A DNA stretch of 64,000 nucleotides from Mesorhizobium comanense (GTDB lineage: Bacteria; Pseudomonadota; Alphaproteobacteria; Rhizobiales; Rhizobiaceae), in NCBI RefSeq assembly GCF_005503535.1, contig NZ_SCNN01000008.1, positions 62,001-126,000 on the forward strand. Direction: 5' to 3'. Below the pieces are notes generated by a model. That model saw nothing but the letters and a program-made list of their open reading frames with translations. It had not been told where the DNA came from and did not search any database. The translations under genes and the position numbers were made by a program. Positions within the stretch are counted from its first letter, which is position 1. Every line of letters starts with the position of its first letter. This document shows positions 33,720 through 42,312 of this stretch, in pieces.

Positions 33720-35039
33720 ATGAACCAAGCTGTCATCACCAAGAGCCTCCCGCTCGTCGAAGTCCGCGGCGTCTGCCAGACCTACGACAAGGGAAGCGCC
33801 GGCAAGCTCATCGTGCTCGACCAGGTCGGGCTGACGCTTGCGTCCGGCGAGATCGTCGGCCTGCTCGGACGCTCCGGCTCCGGCAAATCCACCTTGCTGC
33901 GCTCGATCGCCGGACTGATCCGGCCGAGCGAAGGCGCCATCACCTTCGAAGGCAAGGCCGTGTCCGGCACGCCGGACGGCATCTCCATGGTTTTCCAGAG
34001 CTTCGCGCTGTTTCCCTGGCTGACCGTACTGCAGAATGTCGAGCTCGGGCTCGAGGCCCAGGGCGTCTCTCCCGCCGAGCGCCGCAAGCGCGCCTTGTCG
34101 GCCATCGACCTGATCGGCCTCGACGGCTTCGAGAACGCCTATCCCAAGGAGCTGTCCGGCGGCATGCGCCAGCGCGTTGGCCTCGCCCGCGCACTGGTGG
34201 TGCATCCCAAGGTGCTCCTGATGGACGAGCCGTTCTCGGCGCTCGATGTCCTGACCGCCGAAACGCTGCGCACCGATCTCCTCGACCTCTGGTCGGAAGG
34301 CCGCATGCCGATCGAGTCGATCCTGATGGTCACGCACAATATCGAGGAAGCGGTGCTGATGTGCGACCGCGTGCTGATCTTCTCGTCCAATCCCGGCCGG
34401 GTGGTCGCCGAGCTCAAGATCGACCTGCCGCAGCCGCGCAACCGGCTCGACCCGGCCTTCCGCGCGCTGGTCGAGGACATCTATGCCCGCATGACAGCCA
34501 GGAAGGAGCCAGGCAGCCCGGCCCGCGACGGCATCTTCCCTGGTTCCGGCATCGCCATGATCCTGCCCCGCGTCTCGACCAACCTGCTCTCGGGCCTGAT
34601 CGAGGCGGTTGCCGCGCCGCCCTATAACGGACACGCCGACCTGCCGCCGCTCGCCGCCAGCCTGCAGCTCGAGATCGACGACCTGTTCCCGATCGCCGAG
34701 ACGCTGCAATTGCTGCGCTTTGCCGAACTCGCCGAGGGCGATATCCAGCTGACGCCGGCAGGAAAACGCTTCGCCGAAAGCGAGGTCGACGCCCGCAAGC
34801 AATTGTTCGCGCAACAGCTGGCGACCTATGTGCCGTTGGCCGGTCACATCCGCCGCGTGCTCGACGAACGCGCCAACCACAAGGCGCCGGCCCGCCGCTT
34901 CCGCGACGAGCTGGAGGACCATATGTCCGAGGACTACGCCGACCAGACGGTGCGGGCCGTGATCAGCTGGGCGCGCTACGCCGAGTATTTCGCCTACGAC
35001 GAGGAGAGCGACCTCTTCACGCTCGACAACCCGACATAG
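33720..35039 (+). CDS. ABC transporter ATP-binding protein with AAA-associated C-terminal domain
   Basis: A 439-residue protein. Residues about 10-245 are an ABC ATPase of the nitrate/sulfonate/taurine type: Walker A GRSGSGKST, signature LSGGMRQRVGLARAL, Walker B VLLMDEPFSALD, H-loop MVTHNIEEAV. Residues about 290-439 form a second domain (RVSTNLLSGLIEAVAA to AVISWARYAEYFAYDEES) as found in the AAA-associated C-terminal family, whose role is unknown but probably regulatory. It starts 25 bp after the permease stop (GGAG at 33709-33712 precedes) and clearly forms one transporter with it. Confidence 0.92.
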   Translation: MNQAVITKSLPLVEVRGVCQTYDKGSAGKLIVLDQVGLTLASGEIVGLLGRSGSGKSTLLRSIAGLIRPSEGAITFEGKAVSGTPDGISMVFQSFALFPWLTVLQNVELGLEAQGVSPAERRKRALSAIDLIGLDGFENAYPKELSGGMRQRVGLARALVVHPKVLLMDEPFSALDVLTAETLRTDLLDLWSEGRMPIESILMVTHNIEEAVLMCDRVLIFSSNPGRVVAELKIDLPQPRNRLDPAFRALVEDIYARMTARKEPGSPARDGIFPGSGIAMILPRVSTNLLSGLIEAVAAPPYNGHADLPPLAASLQLEIDDLFPIAETLQLLRFAELAEGDIQLTPAGKRFAESEVDARKQLFAQQLATYVPLAGHIRRVLDERANHKAPARRFRDELEDHMSEDYADQTVRAVISWARYAEYFAYDEESDLFTLDNPT

Positions 35040-35154
35040 GTTCCCTGCGCGACACCCGAACGGACTTGAAGGCAGGACCGGCACCCCGATCGCCGGTTCT
35101 GTCCGCGCCGGCGCGCCCGACGTCAGCGAACCAGCCTGGACTCTCTCTTTACAG

Positions 35155-35226
35155 GCAATTCCCAGGAGGAAGCGCTTCGCACGTCTCCCGGGAAAACCGT
35201 TTCACGCTTTTCCTGGAATTGCTCCA
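35155..35226. repeat. RIME-like intergenic repeat (copy 3, partial)
   Basis: The core aaaaccgtttcacgcttttc followed by ctggaattgctcc matches the right half of the copies at 27824 and 45485. A second version of the same core (gcaattcccaggaggaagcg) precedes it, giving a mosaic of modules. Confidence 0.7.
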
Positions 35227-35243
35227 GCAGTCGGAGGTCGGCC

Positions 35244-35534
35244 ATGCGCCACTTTCCACCACGCATCCTTGATCTTCTCTTGTCGTGCCGCCATTCCACC
35301 GCACGCGCGGCGCGGGTCGCGCGCGAATGGCTGTTCCTGAAGCTTTCCGGCATGACACTGCGCCTTGGCCATCGCGTCCTGCTCACGGGAACAAGCGCGT
35401 TCCGCGCCGGCGCGCTCGGCATGCCGGGTCTGCGCAAGGTGTTTCTTATCTCCTCGCGTCTCGACCGCATGGGCCTGCAACTGATGCGCTGGAGCATCGG
35501 CCGGCAAGGAACGGCCCGGCGGGACCGCCGCTGA
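35244..35534 (+). CDS. Possible small basic protein
   Basis: A 96-residue frame with an excellent ribosome site (GGAGG 6 bp before the ATG) directly after a RIME-like repeat. The sequence is Arg/Leu-rich and amphipathic (REWLFLKLSGMTLRLGHRVL), with no known domain. Codon-position pattern and length leave a chance that this is spurious in such GC-rich DNA; start-site evidence is the only support. Confidence 0.35.
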   Translation: MRHFPPRILDLLLSCRHSTARAARVAREWLFLKLSGMTLRLGHRVLLTGTSAFRAGALGMPGLRKVFLISSRLDRMGLQLMRWSIGRQGTARRDRR

Positions 35535-35558
35535 GCCGCCCGAACATCCGCGCATGCG

Positions 35559-37112
35559 TCATGACACCGGCGCGGCGCCCCCCTCTTGCGTGCGCCGTGC
35601 GATGAACTCGTCCAGCACGCCTGATGTAGCCGCCGCCGAGGCCGGCGGCTGGAAATCCGCGACCGCGCGACGCCAGATGCCTATGGCGCGTTCGCTCGCG
35701 GTCTTCGAACCGCTCTGCGTCCAGTTGCCGAAATTCGACCAGTCGGCCACCAGCGGCTCGTAGAAGGCGGTGCGGTAGCGCGCCATTGTATGGCCGGCCG
35801 AGAAGAAATGGCCGCCGGGCTGAACCTCCGCGATGGCGTCGAAGCCGATGGCATCGTCGTCGCCAGGTGTGTCGGCGCACAGTTCGGCGACCGTCTGCAG
35901 CGCCTCGACATCGGTGACCAGCTTCTCGAACGAGACGCTCAGGCCGCCCTCCAGCCAGCCGGCGGCATGGATGCACATGGTCGCCCCGGCCAGCACCGAG
36001 CCCCACAGCGCGAACTGCGTCTCGTGCGCGGCCTGCGCGTCGGAGATGTTGGCGGCGCTGCCGCCGCCCGAGCGCCAGGGAAGTCCGGTGAAACGCGCCA
36101 GCTGCCCGGCGCCGAGCGTTGCCTTGACATGCTCCGGCGTGCCGAAGGCCGGCGCTCCGGACTTCATGTCGACATTGGAGGAGAAGGATCCATAGACGAC
36201 CGGGGCGCCGGGACGCACGATCTGCGCCAGCGTCAGGCCCGCCAATGCCTCGGCGTGCTGCAGCGCCAGGGCCCCGGCCACCGTGATCGGCGCCATGGCG
36301 CCGGCCAGGCAGAAGGGCGTGATGACCGAGACCTGGCCCGCCTTGGCGAAATCGATGATGCCTTGCGCCATCGGAATGTCGAGCTGGCGCGGCGAGTTGG
36401 TGTTGATGACGGTGTAGCAGTGCGCGTCCGCGAGGAATTCGTCCTGCGACAGGCCGCGCGCCAGCCGGATCATCTCGAAGCCGTCCTCGACCTGGGGCGT
36501 GCCGCGCGCGAAGACGAAGGGAAACTTGTCGGACAGCGTCAGTTGCGCCCGGTTCACCGCATAGTGGCGAAAGCGGTTGTCGACATCCTGCGGCTCGATG
36601 CAGGGGCCCAGCATGTGCAGCACGTCGAAATGCTGCACCAGCCGCAGCAGATCCTCGAAATCGGCCAGCGTGCCCGGCCGGCGGCCGCGTTCGAGGTCGG
36701 TGACGTTCGGCGCCCCGCATCCGGCCAGGAAGGTCATCGAGCCGAGCTCGAGCGACAAATCCCGGGCGCGCGAGCCGGCACGCGCCTGGATCGACTTGGG
36801 CGCCGAGGCAAGTGCGGCGGCGACGATGTCGCGGCCGATGCGCACCATGTCGGTGTCCGGCTCCACAATCGCGCCGGCGCGCGCGAAAATCTCCCGCGCC
36901 TGCGGCAGGAGCACCTTGATGCCCAGCTCTTCCAGCACACGCAGCGCCGTGTCGTGGATCGACGCCACCTGATCTTCCGAAAAGATCGGCTGTGGCAGGA
37001 ACGGGTTCTTCAGCGAGCGGTAGTTGGGCCGCCGGCTGCTTTCGCTGCCGGCCTCGCCTGTGCGTCCACGCCGGCGTTCGCGCCTCGTATCCCGTGCCGC
37101 GTCATCGACCAT
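35559..37112 (-). CDS. Trimethylamine methyltransferase (MttB) family protein, non-pyrrolysine
   Basis: The product is 517 residues and matches the MttB/MtgB superfamily: SEDQVASIHDTALRVLEELGIKVL near the start, RDLSLELGSMTFLAGCGAPNV, MLGPCIEPQDVD, VINTNSPRQLDIPMAQGIIDFA and GGSAANISDAQAAHETQFALWG. No in-frame amber codon is present, so it belongs to the pyrrolysine-free branch, in which MtgB uses glycine betaine rather than trimethylamine (family knowledge). It lies 12 bp downstream of a dimethylglycine/sarcosine dehydrogenase-like gene, consistent with demethylation of a quaternary or tertiary amine. No corrinoid protein is nearby; the methyl acceptor must be supplied elsewhere. Confidence 0.87.
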   Translation of the reverse strand: MVDDAARDTRRERRRGRTGEAGSESSRRPNYRSLKNPFLPQPIFSEDQVASIHDTALRVLEELGIKVLLPQAREIFARAGAIVEPDTDMVRIGRDIVAAALASAPKSIQARAGSRARDLSLELGSMTFLAGCGAPNVTDLERGRRPGTLADFEDLLRLVQHFDVLHMLGPCIEPQDVDNRFRHYAVNRAQLTLSDKFPFVFARGTPQVEDGFEMIRLARGLSQDEFLADAHCYTVINTNSPRQLDIPMAQGIIDFAKAGQVSVITPFCLAGAMAPITVAGALALQHAEALAGLTLAQIVRPGAPVVYGSFSSNVDMKSGAPAFGTPEHVKATLGAGQLARFTGLPWRSGGGSAANISDAQAAHETQFALWGSVLAGATMCIHAAGWLEGGLSVSFEKLVTDVEALQTVAELCADTPGDDDAIGFDAIAEVQPGGHFFSAGHTMARYRTAFYEPLVADWSNFGNWTQSGSKTASERAIGIWRRAVADFQPPASAAATSGVLDEFIARRTQEGGAAPVS

Positions 37113-37124
37113 CAGAAATCCTCC

Positions 37125-39536
37125 TCATTGCCGCATCGCCTTGCCCCTGGGGTCGTAGGGCGAGGCCGCGATGATCCGTGCCGGCCGCTCGACGCCGACA
37201 ATGTGCACCGAAAGCGCCGTCCCCTCCCCGGCGAAATCGTCGTCCACCAACGCCAGCGCGACGCTCTTGCCGATCGCGTAGCCAAATCCGCCCGAAGTGA
37301 CGAAGCCGACGCGGCGGCCGTCATGCCAGACGGGTTCAAAGCCGCTGGCGTCGGCATCGACGGCATCGATCTCCAGCGTCACGATCCGCTGCTCGGCGCC
37401 CGCCTCACGCGCCTTCAGCGCCGCCTCGCGGCCGACGAAAGAGCCCTTATCGAAGGCGATGAATCGGTCGAGCCCGGTCTGGCCGGGCGTGTAGCCCTGC
37501 GTGAACTCGCGCGACCAGATGCCGAAGCTTTTCTCCAGCCTCAGCGCATTGAGCGCGTAATAGCCGATCTCGGCCAGGCCCAACTCCTCGCCGGCGGCCA
37601 GCAGCGTTTCGCGCAGCGCCGCGTGCATGCCGACCGGGCAACTGATCTCGAAGCCGAGCTCGCCGGCGATGGAGAGGCGGGCCACCCGCGCGCGCACGAT
37701 GCCGATGTCGAAGGCGCCGCAGGCCATGAACGGCAGCGCCGTTCCAGATACGTCCTGATGCGTGGTGCGTTCCAGGATCTTGCGCGCATTCGGTCCGGTC
37801 AGCAGGAAGCCGCCCATCGCGTCGGAAAGATCGGAGACCGTGACGCCCTCTCCCGCCTGGCTCTCGAACCAGCGCATGTGGAATTCCCGGAGATAGTAGG
37901 AGCCCATCAGCCAATAGTCGCCGCCACCCCAGTTGAGCACCGTGAGGTCGCCCTTCAGCCGCCCATCCGGCCCCAGCATCGGCGCCAACCGCGCCTGTCC
38001 GGCTTTCGGCAGCCTGCAGGCCAGCAGCCGGTCGAGCCATGCCTGCGCGCCAGAACCGGAGACCGCGTAGCGTGAATAGGCCGAGATATCGACGAGGCCG
38101 GCGGCGCGGCGCGCCTGCAACGCTTCGTCGCCGACGATGTCGAAGGCATTGGAGCGCTTCAGCGTGGTGTTCTCGCGAAAACCCATCGGCGCGAAATAGG
38201 CCGGGATTTCCAGCCCCCACGAGGCCGTCCATTCGCAGCCGGCAGCGCTCATGCAGTCATAGGCGCCAGGGCGTTTCAGAGGCCGGCCAGCCGGCAGCCG
38301 CTCATTGGGGAAGGTCATGACGAAACGGCGCGAATAGAACTGTCGCGTCGTCTGCCTGAGATATTCCCGGTTGGCGGCGAAGGCGCCGTAGCGGGCGATA
38401 TCCATGCCGAAAATATCGGCCTGCGGCTCGCCGTAGATCATCCACTCCGCCAGTGATTTGCCGACGCCGCCGCCCTGGCTGAAACCGGCCATGACGCCAC
38501 AGGCGACCCAGTAGTTCTTCAAGCCACGCACCGGGCCGACGATCGGGTTGCCGTCGGGCGTGAAGGTGAAGGCGCCGTTGACCCATTTGCGGATGCCGGC
38601 GCTTGCCAGGCAGGGAAAGCGCTCATGCGCCTTGGCCAGTTCCGGGCTGATGCGGTCGATGTCCTCCGGGATCAGCTCGATGCCGTAATCCCACGGCGCG
38701 CCGTCCATGTTCCAGTGCTTCGGGTTCTGCTCGTAGACGCCGAGCAGAACCCCTTTCCGTTCCTGCCTGAGATAGGAAAAGCCGTCGAGGTCGACGGCGA
38801 TGCCAATCTCCCGGTCGAGGGCCGCGATCTCGGGAATGTCCTCGGTGACGAAATAATGGTGCTCCATCGGCGTCACCGGCAGGTCGACACCGGCCATGCG
38901 GCCGAGCTGCTTGGCCCACAATCCGCCGGCATTGACGACATGTTCCGCGACGATCGTGCCCTGCTCGGTGACGACGTCCCACTGACCATCGGGCCGGGAC
39001 CTCAGCTCGACCACGCGGTTGCGCAGGATCACATCGGCGCCCCGCTTCCTCGCAGCGCCCGCATAGGCATGCGTCGTACCGTAGGGGTCGAGATGGCCTT
39101 CGTTGGAATCGTGCAGGCCGCCCAAAACGCCGGTGACATCGACGATCGGGCAGATCGCCTTGATCTCCTCCGGGCCCACCAGCCGCGCCGTCTCGATGCC
39201 GACCGACTGGAACACCGCCCAGGCCGACTTCAGCCACTCCCAGCGCTGGGGATCACTGGCGATGTTGACGCCCCCGGTCATGTGCAGACCGATATCCCAG
39301 CCGGATTCAGCCTCGATCTCACGGTAGAGGTTGATGGTGTAATCCTGGAGCGCCGCCACATTGGGATCGGCGTTGAGCGCATGAAATCCGGCGGCCGCAT
39401 GCCAGGTCGAGCCGGCCGTCAGCTCGGCACGTTCGATCAGCGCCACCTCGGACCAGCCGAAGCGCGTGAGGTGATAGAGCACCGAAGCGCCGACCACGCC
39501 ACCTCCGATAACCACTGCGCGGTAATGCGGCTTCAA
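37125..39536 (-). CDS. FAD-dependent dimethylglycine/sarcosine dehydrogenase family protein (DAO + GcvT)
   Basis: An 803-residue two-domain flavoprotein. The N-terminal DAO domain starts VVIGGGVVGASVLYHLTRFG (dinucleotide fold, residues 8-27) and contains the covalent-flavin motif ELTAGSTWHAAAGFH with the candidate FAD-linked His near residue 46. The C-terminal half is a GcvT-like tetrahydrofolate domain (GFRENTTLKRSNAFDIVGDE, SGTALPFMACGAFDIGIVRARVARLSIAGELGFEIS, GYTPGQTGLDRFIAFDKGSFVGREA). Family members oxidatively demethylate dimethylglycine or sarcosine and pass formaldehyde to folate. It starts the two-gene operon with the MttB-like gene. Confidence 0.92.
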   Translation of the reverse strand: MKPHYRAVVIGGGVVGASVLYHLTRFGWSEVALIERAELTAGSTWHAAAGFHALNADPNVAALQDYTINLYREIEAESGWDIGLHMTGGVNIASDPQRWEWLKSAWAVFQSVGIETARLVGPEEIKAICPIVDVTGVLGGLHDSNEGHLDPYGTTHAYAGAARKRGADVILRNRVVELRSRPDGQWDVVTEQGTIVAEHVVNAGGLWAKQLGRMAGVDLPVTPMEHHYFVTEDIPEIAALDREIGIAVDLDGFSYLRQERKGVLLGVYEQNPKHWNMDGAPWDYGIELIPEDIDRISPELAKAHERFPCLASAGIRKWVNGAFTFTPDGNPIVGPVRGLKNYWVACGVMAGFSQGGGVGKSLAEWMIYGEPQADIFGMDIARYGAFAANREYLRQTTRQFYSRRFVMTFPNERLPAGRPLKRPGAYDCMSAAGCEWTASWGLEIPAYFAPMGFRENTTLKRSNAFDIVGDEALQARRAAGLVDISAYSRYAVSGSGAQAWLDRLLACRLPKAGQARLAPMLGPDGRLKGDLTVLNWGGGDYWLMGSYYLREFHMRWFESQAGEGVTVSDLSDAMGGFLLTGPNARKILERTTHQDVSGTALPFMACGAFDIGIVRARVARLSIAGELGFEISCPVGMHAALRETLLAAGEELGLAEIGYYALNALRLEKSFGIWSREFTQGYTPGQTGLDRFIAFDKGSFVGREAALKAREAGAEQRIVTLEIDAVDADASGFEPVWHDGRRVGFVTSGGFGYAIGKSVALALVDDDFAGEGTALSVHIVGVERPARIIAASPYDPRGKAMRQ

Positions 39537-39579
39537 GGCTCCCCTCCAAGTCTGTCAGAAGCAGCACCATATACGCACT

Positions 39580-39619
39580 GTACATAAGTGTCCAGACAGT
39601 TGCGTACATAGGTGTCCAG
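39580..39619. promoter_or_regulatory. Direct repeat upstream of the methylated-amine operon
   Basis: GTACATAAGTGTCCAG (39580-39595) and GTACATAGGTGTCCAG (39604-39619) are 16-bp direct repeats with one mismatch, start-to-start distance 24 bp, just upstream of the dehydrogenase gene. This looks like a tandem regulator-binding site for that operon; the regulator is unknown. Confidence 0.65.
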
Positions 39620-39793
39620 TCTCGCCGGCAATCGGCCTCTATGCGCGCAAGCGGTATTTCGCGACGGCGGCGACATGCCCGGCGAACTGTCACGCAACGA
39701 TCACGTTGACGCCCTAGACAACTGGCCGGAAAGGGCTGTCTGCATCCGATCCGGCGCCCTCTCTTTGGCCGATATCGTCACAAGGGGACATCC

Positions 39794-41260
39794 ATGAAAT
39801 ATCCGAACCGAACCGTCGCGCTCGGTGCCGCACTCGCTTTCTTCACCGCCCTCACCCCGGCCCTGGCCGACGGCGTTGCCTACATCAACAAGGGTATGGT
39901 CGGTGTCGGCCGCATTCCGGCCGCCCAGCGCGACAAGTTCGGCGAGACGTTCGGCTCGGGTTCGGGCATGGCGATCGACACGGCGGGCTGGACGCATGAT
40001 GCCGGCACCTACAAGGGTTCGCTCTGGCTGCTGCCCGATCGTGGCTACAACGTCGCCGGCACCACCGACTACCGGCCGCGCCTCAACACGATCGCCATCG
40101 AGTTTACCCCGCTTGCCCCCGGCGCAACACCCGCGGCCGGCCAGGAGCAGGCCGGCGTCAAGGCGACGCTCGCCGACACCTTCCTCCTGACCGACGACAA
40201 GGGCGCCGATGCCACCGGGCTCGATCCCCTGAATGGCGTGCGCGCCGCAAGCGGCGACATGCCGATCCTGCCGCAGGCCGACAACGGCAAGCTTTCGCTC
40301 GATAACGAAGCCATCGTGCGGCTGCCGGACGGCTCCATGTTCATCTCCGATGAATACGGCCCCAACATCTACCGTTTCTCGGCGCAGGGCCACCTGATGT
40401 CGGCGACACAACCGCCGGCAGCGCTCGTGCCGATGCGCCACGGCAAGCCGAATTTCGCCTCCAACAATCCCGGCCCCGGCGCCGCCGGACCCGACCCCAA
40501 GGATCCCGAGACCGGCCGCCAGAACAATCAGGGCCTCGAAGGCATGGCGATGACGCCTGACGGCAAGTTCCTGATCGCCGTGCTGCAGTCGGCGACACGG
40601 CAGGACGGTGGCGATTCCGCCTCGACGCGCCAGCACACCAGGGCCCTTGTCTATGATGCCTCCGATCTCGCCCATCTCAAGCTCGCGCACGAATATGTCG
40701 TGCCGCTGCCTGTGTTCAAGGATGCCAAGGGCAAGACCAAGGTCGCCGCGCAGAGCGAGATCGTGGCGCTGTCGGACACCAAATTCCTGATGCTGGCGCG
40801 CGACAGCGGCAATGGCCAGGGCCTGAAGGGCGAAGCCTCGCTCTACCGAAAGATCGATATTGTCGATCTTTCCAGCGCGACCGACATCGCCAACGGTCCG
40901 TTCGACAGCGCCGACAAGCCGGTGGCGCCGAAGGGCGTGCTCGACCCCTCCGTCACGCCGGCAAAGTCGACGCCATTCATCGACATCAACGACGCCGCCC
41001 AGCTCGGCCGTTTCGGCCTGCACAATGGCGGGGCGAAGGACCACAACGAGCTTTCCGAGAAGTGGGAGGCGATGTCGCTGGCAAGCGTGCTCGATCCCAA
41101 GCTGCCGGACGACTACTTCCTGTTCGTGGCCAACGACAACGACTTCCTCACACAGGACGGTTACCAGGTCGGCGCGCCCTACAAGGCCGACGACGGCGCC
41201 GATGTCGACACCATGTTCCTGGTCTATCAGGTGACCCTGCCGGGCCTGGCGAAGAAGTAA
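39794..41260 (+). CDS. Esterase-like/phytase-like periplasmic protein
   Basis: A 488-residue protein with a Sec signal peptide (NRTVALGAALAFFTALTPALADG, cleavage near residue 26). The body matches the esterase-like activity of phytase family (beta-propeller): GSGMAIDTAGW, GSLWLLPDRGYNV, LSLDNEAIVRLPDGSMFISDEYGPNIYRF, NNQGLEGMAMTPDGKFLIAVLQSA and DYFLFVANDNDFLTQ. Members are assigned to phosphoester or phytate hydrolysis, mostly by similarity. AAGGGG stands upstream of the ATG. It ends before a perfect 17-bp terminator hairpin. Confidence 0.88.
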   Translation: MKYPNRTVALGAALAFFTALTPALADGVAYINKGMVGVGRIPAAQRDKFGETFGSGSGMAIDTAGWTHDAGTYKGSLWLLPDRGYNVAGTTDYRPRLNTIAIEFTPLAPGATPAAGQEQAGVKATLADTFLLTDDKGADATGLDPLNGVRAASGDMPILPQADNGKLSLDNEAIVRLPDGSMFISDEYGPNIYRFSAQGHLMSATQPPAALVPMRHGKPNFASNNPGPGAAGPDPKDPETGRQNNQGLEGMAMTPDGKFLIAVLQSATRQDGGDSASTRQHTRALVYDASDLAHLKLAHEYVVPLPVFKDAKGKTKVAAQSEIVALSDTKFLMLARDSGNGQGLKGEASLYRKIDIVDLSSATDIANGPFDSADKPVAPKGVLDPSVTPAKSTPFIDINDAAQLGRFGLHNGGAKDHNELSEKWEAMSLASVLDPKLPDDYFLFVANDNDFLTQDGYQVGAPYKADDGADVDTMFLVYQVTLPGLAKK

Positions 41261-41267
41261 CGACAAT

Positions 41268-41304
41268 CAGACAGGCGGACGCGCACGGCGCGTCCGCCTG
41301 TCTG
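41268..41304. terminator. Bidirectional terminator hairpin
   Basis: CAGACAGGCGGACGCGC (41268-41284) pairs perfectly with GCGCGTCCGCCTGTCTG (41288-41304) around a 3-nt loop between two convergent genes. There is no T-run, but the stem is long and GC-rich. Confidence 0.8.
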
Positions 41305-41317
41305 CTCGCAAGATAGT

Positions 41318-42109
41318 CTACTTCAGCATCTCGGCGTCTTTCGGCACGCCCGCATCGATCGGCTCGGCTGTCCGGTTCGACACGGCGCTGTTCTTGGCGG
41401 CCGCCGAGAGGTTCGCGCGCACGAAGACAGGCGCCACGCCGTTGACGCGGCTGTAGAGATCGATGATGTCCTGGTTGATGAAGCGCACGCAGCCGGACGA
41501 AGCATTCTTGCCGATCGAATCCCACTCCGGCGTGCCGTGCAGCCGGTACATCGTGTCCTTGCCGTCGCGGAACAGATAGAGCGCCCTGGCTCCCAACGGG
41601 CTCTGCGGTCCGGGCGGCATGCCGTCCTTGAATTTCGCCAGCTCCGGCCGGCGCTGGATCATTTCGGGCGGCGGCGTCCAGACCGGCCACTTCTTGCGCG
41701 CCTGGACCACTGCGCTGCCGGTCCATCCGAAGCCGGCCTTGCCCAGGCTGACGCCATAGCGGATCGCCTTGCCGCCGTCGCGCACCAGATAGAGGAAATG
41801 CTGGGAGGCATCGACGACGATCGTGCCCGGCTTTTCCCCGGTCGGATCGTCCACGATCTGGCGCACGAACTTCGGATCGAGCTTCGCCACCGGGATCGCC
41901 GGCAGCTGAAAGCCTTCATCGGTGCGCGCCGCATACATTGTCGCGACATCGCCAAGAGCCGGCTCGGGCGGGGCCGCGGCCACGGGAGGCGGCGTCGCCA
42001 CATCGGTCGTGGTGCACGCCGAAAGCGCCAGCGAAGCCGCGCTCAGAGCGGACGCACCGAGGAACGCGCGCCGGCTCAGGCGCTCTGAAAAAAGCGAAAT
42101 ATCGGACAT
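41318..42109 (-). CDS. L,D-transpeptidase, lipoprotein (YkuD domain)
   Basis: The product is 263 residues. The N-terminus has RRAFLGASALSAASLALSAC, a twin-arginine-like lipoprotein signal with lipobox Cys32. The YkuD domain spans about residues 90-235, with IVVDASQHFLYLVRDGGKAIRYGVSLGK at its start and the catalytic HGTPEWDSIG...SSGCVRF at its end (nucleophile Cys in SGCVR). Such enzymes make 3-3 peptidoglycan cross-links or attach lipoproteins to peptidoglycan in rhizobia. ATG 42109 follows GGGGGG; the frame is open to 42193. The terminator at 41268 separates it from the convergent esterase-like gene. Confidence 0.92.
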   Translation of the reverse strand: MSDISLFSERLSRRAFLGASALSAASLALSACTTTDVATPPPVAAAPPEPALGDVATMYAARTDEGFQLPAIPVAKLDPKFVRQIVDDPTGEKPGTIVVDASQHFLYLVRDGGKAIRYGVSLGKAGFGWTGSAVVQARKKWPVWTPPPEMIQRRPELAKFKDGMPPGPQSPLGARALYLFRDGKDTMYRLHGTPEWDSIGKNASSGCVRFINQDIIDLYSRVNGVAPVFVRANLSAAAKNSAVSNRTAEPIDAGVPKDAEMLK

Positions 42110-42312
42110 GACCCCCCCGGCTTGCCCATGAGACCAGCAAATTCCACCCCAAGTACCCAGATCAATATCCCATTCCGGAAGCTTTGAGAACATGATTGCA
42201 TTAGGGAACGCTGGAAGACCGGGCCAATCTTTTGTGGCGCCACATCGACCTGCCCCGTTGAATCGGCAATGATGCGGACCGGATCCAAATCAGCCTTGCC
42301 GAGTTGCCTGCC

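Noticed and set aside
31370..33742. 790-codon minus-strand frame opposite the ABC permease
   Set aside because: The plus strand encodes a clear fused permease; the antisense product is low-complexity (Gly/Arg/Asp/Gln rich).
35559..37112. Pyrrolysine-containing trimethylamine methyltransferase
   Set aside because: The frame is uninterrupted by TAG, and no pyl genes are present; the non-pyrrolysine branch is the better call.
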